DNA from: an uncultured Odoribacter sp.
GTDB taxonomy: Bacteria; Bacteroidota; Bacteroidia; Bacteroidales; Marinifilaceae
DNA: 5,322 bases
Direction of reading: 5' to 3'
Assembly (NCBI GenBank): GCA_947176455.1
Contig: CAMWQQ010000143.1
Location: forward strand, 1 to 5,322
Shown here: piece by piece, positions 1-5,322 of the stretch
How positions within the stretch are numbered: position 1 is the stretch's first letter
How the letters are laid out: every line of letters starts with the position of its first letter
Program-made: the position numbers and the translations under genes
The notes under the pieces: model-generated
Seen by the model: only the letters and a program-made list of their open reading frames with translations
Told to the model about the DNA's origin: nothing
The model's database searches: none

Positions 1-592
1 TGGTGCATCTATGAGTGCCATTTGGGCAGTCCGTTCTCTGGGTATTGATCCGGCTACGGGAGATGAAATCTTCTTGACAAAAGATGGGGAGACGACAACG
101 GAATGGAATGCCGAAGATCAGGTGGTTTGTGGCGACGCCATGCCCAAATGTTCGGGTTCCTTCGGAGTGAATATGGATTACCGGGGAATTTTCCTGAATC
201 TGTCTTTCTATTATCAATTCGGTGGTCAGATTTTCAATCAGACGCTGGTTGACCGGGTTGAGAATGCCAATGTCGGGTTGAATGTGGACAAGCGGATTTA
301 CGATTCTGTTTGGAAAAAACCGGGCGACCGAGTTGTTTTTTCTTATCAGCCCTACAAAGTGACGAAACCTACTTCTCGTTTTATACAGGATTTGAACGAA
401 TTGCGTTTGTCATCCTTGAACGTGGGATATGATTTCCGGCATTGTGATTTCTTGAAGAGGAGCCGGCTGCAACAATTAAAAGCCAGTTTCTATATGGATG
501 ACGTCTTCCGGGCTTCTACCGTGAAAACAGAACGCGGGTTGACTTATCCGTTTGCACGTACTTTTTCGTTCTCTTTACAAGCAACCTTTTAA
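1..592 (+). CDS. SusC/RagA-family TonB-linked outer-membrane protein, C-terminal fragment (5' end outside window)
   Basis: This is the end of a SusC-type TonB-dependent transporter, the outer-membrane barrel that imports a ligand captured by its SusD partner. The frame is open from base 2 (it reads G-A-S before the Met at 11), so that Met is internal, not a start. About 196 residues are visible; whole SusC proteins usually run to about 1000 residues, so the signal peptide, carboxypeptidase-like domain, plug and most strands lie upstream. Family hallmarks seen are AIWAVRSLGIDPATGDEIFL near the left edge, the KPTSRFIQD and LRLSSLNVGYDF strand segments, ASFYMDDVF, and the terminal YPFARTFSFSLQATF. 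That last strand, with alternating aromatic residues and a final Phe, is the usual signal for barrel insertion by BAM. It ends in TAA 11 bases before the SusD gene. Two Cys seven residues apart (VVCGDAMPKC, about bases 128-151) are noted. The family call is firm; the substrate cannot be read. Confidence 0.96.
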   Translation, partial: GASMSAIWAVRSLGIDPATGDEIFLTKDGETTTEWNAEDQVVCGDAMPKCSGSFGVNMDYRGIFLNLSFYYQFGGQIFNQTLVDRVENANVGLNVDKRIYDSVWKKPGDRVVFSYQPYKVTKPTSRFIQDLNELRLSSLNVGYDFRHCDFLKRSRLQQLKASFYMDDVFRASTVKTERGLTYPFARTFSFSLQATF

Positions 593-603
593 TTGATGAA
601 AAA

Positions 604-2034
604 ATGATACGAATACACAAAATAAAAAATATACTTGGCATTTTGTTCTTTTCCCTGCTGAGTGTTTCCTGTCAGGAATGGCTGGATGTCAGTCCGAGTA
701 CGGAAGTAAAGTATGACGACCTGTTCAGTTACAAGAACGGTTTCAAAGACCAATTGACAGGAGTGTACACCGCTTTATGCGCGGAAGAGCTTTACGGTGC
801 TCATCTCAGTTTCGGAATGTTGGACGCTTTGGGACAACAATATTACTGGCTGCAGGAATCCGGGGCTTATTATTGGCTGCATCGTTATGTTTATGACAAT
901 TCGAAAAGTCAAGGCGTGATCAGCGACATTTGGAACAATATGTATAACGCTATCGCCAATGTGAATATTCTATTGCAGGGCATAGAAGACCACCGGGGAG
1001 TTCTTGCAGATGACGAAGAAAAAATTTACGAAGGGGAAGCTTATGCGTTGCGTGCTTTTCTGCATTTCGATTTGCTGCGTCTGTTTGGCAAAAGTTATGT
1101 GGCGGGTGCCGGTGAAAAGGCGATTCCTTATGTCAGCAAGATTTCGAAACAGGTGCCCCCGTTATCTACGGTTTCTGAAGTGCTTGATTCAGTCATTATG
1201 GACTTGGAAAAAGCGGCCTATTTATTGGAAAATGACCCTGTCAGAACCGGAGAAGCGACAACTTCGTTTTTGGGAACCCGGAGTTTCCATTTCAACTATT
1301 ATGCCGTCCGGGCTTTGCTGGCGCGAGTTTACTTGTATAAGAACGATAAAGTCAATGCGCTGAAGAATGCGACCGTGGTCATCCTCTCCCACAAATATCC
1401 GTGGGTAGGGAAAAGCCAGGTGGCAACGACGACCCGTGAAAGTCGTGACGGAATCTTTCTGCCGGAATGTATTTTTATGTTGAATAATACGAAATTGGAG
1501 ACGATAACGGAAAAATACTTGAAAGAAAGTAAGAATAATGATGGTAATTTGCTTGTTTCTTGGAATGCGGTGATTGACGAAATTTTTGAAAGTTCGTTGT
1601 ATGGCGGTACTGACTGGCGGTATATTTATTATTTTGAACCGATTTCTTGGTCTTGGGGCAATTCGAAATTATGGCAAGTCTCTTCCGCTTACAATAACCG
1701 ACAGCCGTTGATTCGGATTAGCGAAATGTATTTGATCGCTGCTGAATGTGCCGGTTCAAAGAAGGAAGCCCTTGAATATTTCAATACCTTGCGTCAACAC
1801 AGGGGTTTTGCGGTCGCTGATGATCTTAAAGAAGATACGACTGATGAGCAGTTGCAAGCAGCTATTGCTAAAGAGTATCAAAAAGAATTTATAGGTGAGG
1901 GACAATGGTTCTTTTATAGCAAGCGTACCGACCAGGAAACGCCATCCGATATATTCGTACCTGTACCTTTCAGCAAAGATTATTATGTGCTTCCGATGCC
2001 TGACCAGGAAGTAGAATATGGAAATAGAAATTAA
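604..2034 (+). CDS. SusD/RagB-family nutrient-binding outer-membrane lipoprotein
   Basis: A complete 476-residue SusD homologue, expected to sit on the cell surface as the lid of the SusC barrel upstream and to bind the imported ligand. The N-terminus is a lipoprotein signal (basic start, hydrophobic residues 10-21, lipobox SVSC with Cys23), followed by QEWLDVSPSTEV, a typical mature SusD start. The SusD-like N-terminal domain covers roughly residues 23-215, with the helical, TPR-like signatures MYNAIANVNILL (113-124) and GEAYALRAFLHFDLLRLFG (144-162). YYAVRALLARVYLYKND (232-248) is a further TPR-like helix pair. The C-terminal SusD/RagB domain carries LIRISEMYLIAAEC (369-382), AIAKEYQKEFIGEGQWFFYSKR (420-441, cited by its ends) and the usual ending YVLPMPDQEVEYGNR. 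ATG 604 is chosen because it gives an intact signal peptide directly; A-rich sequence precedes it. The length is slightly short for the family but no domain is missing. Ligand specificity cannot be inferred. Confidence 0.96.
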   Translation: MIRIHKIKNILGILFFSLLSVSCQEWLDVSPSTEVKYDDLFSYKNGFKDQLTGVYTALCAEELYGAHLSFGMLDALGQQYYWLQESGAYYWLHRYVYDNSKSQGVISDIWNNMYNAIANVNILLQGIEDHRGVLADDEEKIYEGEAYALRAFLHFDLLRLFGKSYVAGAGEKAIPYVSKISKQVPPLSTVSEVLDSVIMDLEKAAYLLENDPVRTGEATTSFLGTRSFHFNYYAVRALLARVYLYKNDKVNALKNATVVILSHKYPWVGKSQVATTTRESRDGIFLPECIFMLNNTKLETITEKYLKESKNNDGNLLVSWNAVIDEIFESSLYGGTDWRYIYYFEPISWSWGNSKLWQVSSAYNNRQPLIRISEMYLIAAECAGSKKEALEYFNTLRQHRGFAVADDLKEDTTDEQLQAAIAKEYQKEFIGEGQWFFYSKRTDQETPSDIFVPVPFSKDYYVLPMPDQEVEYGNRN

Positions 2035-2744
2035 TGAAAAAGGTTATGAAGAAACATTTTATATATAGATACGGCCTGTTGCTATCTGTTCTGATGGCGA
2101 TAGGATGTGGCAGTTGTCAGATAGACGATAATTATGTGCAATACGACGCCGAATATGCCTCATTGCGTTTTATTTATCCGGCAAGGGGAAATGACAGCAT
2201 CGTCTATTCTTTTGCATTGCGTCCTGACAAACAGGAAGATGTCGTGGAAATACCCTTTAAACTTGTCGGTCTGGCAGTTGGCCAAGCCCGGAAAATTGGA
2301 GTGGAAGTGGTAAAAGAAGAAACGACGGCAAAAGAAAACGACCATTTTGTGATTGAGACAAGTGAACTTCCGGCGGATTCGATAAAAGGAGTTTTAATCA
2401 TAAAGGTAAAGAAGACTCCGGAGTTGGAGGATCACAATCTGGTAGCCACTTTCCGGCTTTGTGACAATGAAAATTTCGCAGCGGCTCCCATTCATGAGAA
2501 TACCTATAAGATTGTGTTGACCAATCGTTTGACAAGACCGACAGGTTGGCCTTTCGGAGAATATAGTCGCATAAAGCATCAATTTGTCATCCAGACTCTG
2601 GGAATTGGCACCGACTATGATCAGTGGAACGTTTCAGAAGGCATTTATTACAGGAGTATAATGATAAATGCTTTATATGAATACAACAAGGCACACCCGG
2701 GAGAACCGATGATTGATGAAAACGGTTTGGTGATAACCTTCTAA
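2034..2744 (+). CDS. DUF4843 domain-containing lipoprotein
   Basis: A 236-residue predicted lipoprotein that resembles the DUF4843 family, found almost only beside SusC/SusD pairs in Bacteroidetes and of unknown biochemical role. The leader is MKKVMKKHF followed by a hydrophobic stretch ending AIGC (Cys25); a second Cys at 28 (CGSC) is a less canonical lipidation site. The mature part is beta-rich and Ig/Calx-like in pattern: YASLRFIY (41-48), DSIVYSFALRP (54-64), DVVEIPFKLVG (69-79), HFVIETSELPADSIKG (104-119), LIIKVKKTPEL (121-131), NLVATFRLCDNENF (135-148). The C-terminal RPTGWPFGEYSRIKHQFVI (168-186) matches the family's usual end region, where a Trp and a G-x-YS-x-x-K segment recur. The start codon overlaps the SusD stop (TAATG), suggesting coupled translation. 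A second in-frame ATG at 2046 would remove four residues and still leave a good signal peptide. A surface-exposed accessory role in ligand capture is inference. Confidence 0.87.
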   Translation: MKKVMKKHFIYRYGLLLSVLMAIGCGSCQIDDNYVQYDAEYASLRFIYPARGNDSIVYSFALRPDKQEDVVEIPFKLVGLAVGQARKIGVEVVKEETTAKENDHFVIETSELPADSIKGVLIIKVKKTPELEDHNLVATFRLCDNENFAAAPIHENTYKIVLTNRLTRPTGWPFGEYSRIKHQFVIQTLGIGTDYDQWNVSEGIYYRSIMINALYEYNKAHPGEPMIDENGLVITF

Positions 2745-2774
2745 ATGGATAATCAATGATAAAAGAATAGCATT

Positions 2775-4289
2775 ATGAAAAAGTTCATATATTTATTTTT
2801 TCTCCTTCCCCTTATGCTAAATCTGGCAGCCTGCTATGATGATCAGGGGAATTATGACTACACGGATTTACCCGATGTTGCCATAAAAATGCAAGATACG
2901 CTATATGTCACTCAATTCAAGACGTTGGAACTTACGGCAGATGTGGATTTGGATGGTGCTCCGGAAAGCGACTATGAATACAGTTGGCGGATCTGGTCCA
3001 ACGGCGTTGCTGGAACCTATGCACAAAAAGAGATCGGAAATGGCAAGCATCTGACACATGAAGTGATTGAAACTCCCGGTTCTTATACGTTGCTGCTAAC
3101 TGCGACCAATAAGAAAACGGAAGTGAAGACCTACAAGCAAATTCGCTTGACGGTGCAGGGTGCCATTACTGAGGGCTGGATGGTTTTACAGGAAAAAGAA
3201 GGCAAGACGGATTTTGATTTAATCATGAGTCCCTATTTCTCCAATCGGGTGGAAAATGACGAGATTTTGCACAATGTGTACGAGACCGCCAATGGAGAAA
3301 CTTTGGAGGGACGTGGTGTGGCCATCAGTGGCTATTTCTGCATCGGAAGATATCAAGATGTGGTTGTGTTTACGGATAAGGGCGGCGCTCGCTTGTCGGC
3401 AATCACCATGCAGAAAACATTTGATGTGTCAACGCTGGTGCGAGACATATCGTCCTGGAAACCGGAAAGGTATATTTTCTGGCACTATTACTGGAGTCCC
3501 GGAAGGTTTGGTTATGAGGCTGTCGTGTCAAACGGTCGTTTTTATATATACAATACATACGGTACTGATTTTACCACTTATACGGAACCGATTCTGGAAA
3601 ACGGAATGACTTATAAGGCATCGCCTTACGCCCCGACTTGGTTTGATTATTATAATGGTATTCTTTATGACGAAATCGGTGGACGTTTCCTGGTAGTTGA
3701 GAAGAATACATGGATTTTGAGAGAATTGGCAACCCCAGAAGAACTGCTCAATTTGGGAAATATGCATGCCAGTCTTCGCTATATGGAACACGGATACCGT
3801 AATTTCGAATACGGATTATTCGAGGATTGGGATACGAAAGAACTGACTCTGTGCGCATTCAATTTTGACGTAAAGAACAATATCGTTAAGGGAAAATACT
3901 CGGCAGACAATTGTCCGGAACTGAAGGATGCGAAATATTTTGCAGTAGGTGCGCTAGGCCCCGTCTTTTTATATGCTACCGACCGGAATATTTACCGTTA
4001 TGATTACACAGGGACAAACGCCGGAGAGAAACTTTACACTTTGGCTAAGGCGGATGAGAAAATAACGGGAATGAAGATATTCAAGCCCTGTATCGATCGT
4101 TTTATTACGAGTCATCCCTACAACAATAAAGTGCTGATTCTTTCCACTTACAACGAAAGCAAGAAAGAAGGGAAAATTTATATGTACTATATCAATGAGG
4201 CGAACGGAACAATCGATATCGCTTCGGAAAAAGTATTCGAAGGTTTCGGGGAAATCCTGGATATGGCATATAATTATCCGAAATATTGA
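2775..4289 (+). CDS. PKD-like family lipoprotein with C-terminal beta-propeller-like region
   Basis: A complete 504-residue predicted lipoprotein. The signal peptide is MKKF plus a long hydrophobic core and the clear lipobox LAAC (Cys20), followed by acidic YDDQGNYDYTDLP, a start typical of Bacteroidetes PKD-like lipoproteins. Residues about 33-128 form an Ig/PKD-like domain: LELTADVD, YEYSWRIW, then HEVIETPGSYTLLLTATNK, which is the characteristic G-x-Y-x-L-x-L-x-x-T-N strand, closing with IRLTV. From about 133 to the end the protein is beta-rich, with recurring short strand sets such as GWMVLQEKEGKTDFDLI, DVVVFTDKGGARL, GRFYIYNTYG, GRFLVVEKNTWILREL, GPVFLYATDRNIYRYDY and KVLILSTYN. This suggests a beta-propeller, by pattern only. 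No catalytic motif is recognised. It lies 30 bases after the DUF4843 gene and 1 base before the TlpA-like gene. Ligand binding, or scaffolding at the SusCD complex, is the likely role by context and is unproven. Confidence 0.87.
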   Translation: MKKFIYLFFLLPLMLNLAACYDDQGNYDYTDLPDVAIKMQDTLYVTQFKTLELTADVDLDGAPESDYEYSWRIWSNGVAGTYAQKEIGNGKHLTHEVIETPGSYTLLLTATNKKTEVKTYKQIRLTVQGAITEGWMVLQEKEGKTDFDLIMSPYFSNRVENDEILHNVYETANGETLEGRGVAISGYFCIGRYQDVVVFTDKGGARLSAITMQKTFDVSTLVRDISSWKPERYIFWHYYWSPGRFGYEAVVSNGRFYIYNTYGTDFTTYTEPILENGMTYKASPYAPTWFDYYNGILYDEIGGRFLVVEKNTWILRELATPEELLNLGNMHASLRYMEHGYRNFEYGLFEDWDTKELTLCAFNFDVKNNIVKGKYSADNCPELKDAKYFAVGALGPVFLYATDRNIYRYDYTGTNAGEKLYTLAKADEKITGMKIFKPCIDRFITSHPYNNKVLILSTYNESKKEGKIYMYYINEANGTIDIASEKVFEGFGEILDMAYNYPKY

Positions 4290-4290
4290 A

Positions 4291-5322
4291 ATGCGTAGGA
4301 GTTTGAAAATAGGCTTTGTGCTTTCCTGCTGTTTTTTGTGGGGGGCACAAGCCTTATCCCAAGTAAAAGTCTGTTTCGACGCCGCTTTCGGGCAAGAGGA
4401 AGTTCGGGTCAGGTTTCGGGAACAAGCTTATTCGGTGAAATTGGACGAATCAGGCGTGGGGTGGATAATGGTTCCGGATTCTCTGGCTTCCGGATATGCC
4501 GTGTTGTATGGTCCTCGCAACGTTTTGCCGTTTTATCTTGTACCGGGACAATGGCAGGAAATTACTCAACTGAGCGGACAAGAGGTTAAATTTGCCGGGG
4601 CGGCTAAAGCGATTAATATATATTTGAACAGTCCGTTTTTGCAGGATCGAAATTCGGAATATGAAAAGAGTGAAGAAGAATTTTTGAAAGACTGGGCTTT
4701 GCTTCCCGGGAGATTGCTCGCTCATCTTGATTCCTTGCCCTTGCCGGCAGATTTCAAGAAATCGGAGCGTAAACGGCTCTATTATGCGGCTTGTCATTCA
4801 TTATTGAATTACCCCCTGTTTCATACCAGATTGTTGCGCCTGAAAAGTTTTTCTCCCGGAGAAAATTATTACCGGAAAGTGGCAGAATTGCTTCAGGAGG
4901 ATTCTTCGGCTGATGAGTTTTGGGAATATCGCAAGTTGTTCAGGGATGGCATACAATTGCTGGGAGAAAGGGAAGAAATAGGTAAACCCTTGGACAAGTT
5001 GAGGTATAAGCTGGATTATATATGCAATAACCTCAAGGATGAAGACTTGGCGAGTTATTTGGTTGACGATATGATATCTGAACATATCAGGTATTTCGGC
5101 TCAGAAGACTTGGAAGAGTTTTTGCCCGTTTATCGGGAAAAGGTTAAAGATGAGAAACGCAAGGCGGCATTTTTCCGGTCGTATGAACAATATTCCTGCC
5201 TGGAGAAAGGTAGAAAGGCTCCTTCTTTTTCCCTTCTGGACAAAGAAGGCAAGCGGAGGAATTTATCTGAGTGGTTGGGGAATTACGTTTATATTGATGT
5301 CTGGGCGACTTGGTGCGGACCC
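4291..5322 (+). CDS. TlpA-like thioredoxin-fold protein disulfide oxidoreductase, 3' end outside window
   Basis: An open frame of 344 codons runs without a stop to the right edge. ATG 4291 begins one base after the TGA of the PKD-like gene. MRRSLKIGF plus a hydrophobic stretch ending AQALSQ looks like a Sec signal peptide, probably cut after Ala21 or Ser23; Cys13/Cys14 lie too early for a convincing lipobox. Residues about 25-105 are beta-rich and may be a divergent DUF4369-like domain, as in many Bacteroidetes TlpA proteins. About 110-300 is charged and helical with no recognised motif. Residues 306-344 are the start of a TlpA/AhpC-type thioredoxin domain: GRKAPSFSLLDKEGK, LSEWLGNYVYIDVWATW, then C-G-P. 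The window ends before the second Cys of the expected WCGPC redox motif, and perhaps 100 or more residues are missing. The family's role is thiol-disulfide exchange in the periplasm. Its partner here is unknown. The thioredoxin call is firm; the N-terminal domain call is weak. Confidence 0.92.
   Translation, partial: MRRSLKIGFVLSCCFLWGAQALSQVKVCFDAAFGQEEVRVRFREQAYSVKLDESGVGWIMVPDSLASGYAVLYGPRNVLPFYLVPGQWQEITQLSGQEVKFAGAAKAINIYLNSPFLQDRNSEYEKSEEEFLKDWALLPGRLLAHLDSLPLPADFKKSERKRLYYAACHSLLNYPLFHTRLLRLKSFSPGENYYRKVAELLQEDSSADEFWEYRKLFRDGIQLLGEREEIGKPLDKLRYKLDYICNNLKDEDLASYLVDDMISEHIRYFGSEDLEEFLPVYREKVKDEKRKAAFFRSYEQYSCLEKGRKAPSFSLLDKEGKRRNLSEWLGNYVYIDVWATWCGP

Noticed and set aside
596..607. Three-codon minigene ATG AAA AAA TGA overlapping the SusD start
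   Set aside because: Such short frames arise readily in A-rich leader sequence. It is out of frame with SusD, and nothing suggests a regulatory role.
1004..1363. 119-codon open frame on the + strand inside the SusD gene
   Set aside because: Its translation is rich in Cys, Arg and Lys with no family resemblance, while the overlapping frame encodes textbook SusD motifs. It is a shadow frame.
2160..2582. Several 61-65-codon frames on the - strand across the DUF4843 gene
   Set aside because: They overlap each other and a supported lipoprotein gene, and their translations lack any family pattern.
2745..2774. 30-base gap between the DUF4843 and PKD-like genes, considered as a promoter
   Set aside because: It is the largest gap in the window, but it shows no Bacteroides-type TTTG / TAnnTTTG promoter pair and no hairpin. 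Simple operon spacing explains it.
3256..3609. 117-codon open frame on the + strand inside the PKD-like gene
   Set aside because: It lies wholly within a well-supported gene in another frame and has low-complexity, Cys/Arg-rich translation without motifs.
4259..4279. Short inverted repeat GGATA ... TATCC just before the TlpA-like gene, considered as a terminator or regulatory hairpin
   Set aside because: The stem is only five AT-rich pairs with an eleven-base loop and no U-run. It lies inside the coding end of the PKD-like gene and is likely chance.
4338..4797. Open frames on both strands (+ 4338-4589; - 4450-4797) over the start of the TlpA-like gene
   Set aside because: They overlap the continuous 344-codon frame from 4291, which has a signal peptide and ends in a thioredoxin active site. 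The shadow translations show no recognisable features.
4801..5085. 94-codon open frame on the - strand
   Set aside because: It is antisense to the TlpA-like gene, with no leader, motif or plausible start context. It is most simply an antisense shadow.

Overview
The window reads as part of a chromosomal nutrient-uptake locus from a Bacteroidetes bacterium, most likely order Bacteroidales. The evidence is an adjacent SusC/SusD pair, a run of lipoproteins that begin with short Lys-rich leaders and a Cys lipobox, tight same-strand gene packing, and A-rich sequence rather than strong Shine-Dalgarno sites before the starts. The genus cannot be fixed from the sequence alone.

Layout, all on the + strand: (1) 1-592, the C-terminal part of a SusC-type TonB-linked outer-membrane porin, cut by the left edge; (2) 604-2034, a complete SusD/RagB-type surface lipoprotein; (3) 2034-2744, a DUF4843-type lipoprotein that overlaps the SusD stop by one base (TAATG); (4) 2775-4289, a PKD-like lipoprotein with an N-terminal Ig/PKD-like domain and a long beta-rich C-terminal part that looks like a propeller; (5) 4291-5322, a secreted TlpA-type thioredoxin-fold protein, open at the right edge. 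It stops inside its WCGPC active site, one codon before the expected second cysteine. Junctions are 11, -1, 30 and 1 bases, so the five genes almost certainly form one operon. No promoter, terminator, RNA gene, mobile element or CRISPR array is visible, and no gap exceeds 30 bases.

By family knowledge, SusC forms the barrel that imports a ligand with TonB energy and SusD is its ligand-gripping lid. The DUF4843 and PKD-like lipoproteins are inferred to be auxiliary surface or outer-membrane-leaflet proteins that bind ligand or support assembly. The TlpA-like protein is inferred to be a periplasmic thiol-disulfide oxidoreductase. No glycoside hydrolase, lyase or peptidase lies in the window, so the substrate is not identified. 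The presence of TlpA and the lack of carbohydrate enzymes make a peptide, protein or cofactor ligand worth considering alongside glycans. The layout is a recurrent but poorly characterised type of Bacteroidetes locus rather than a clearly new system.
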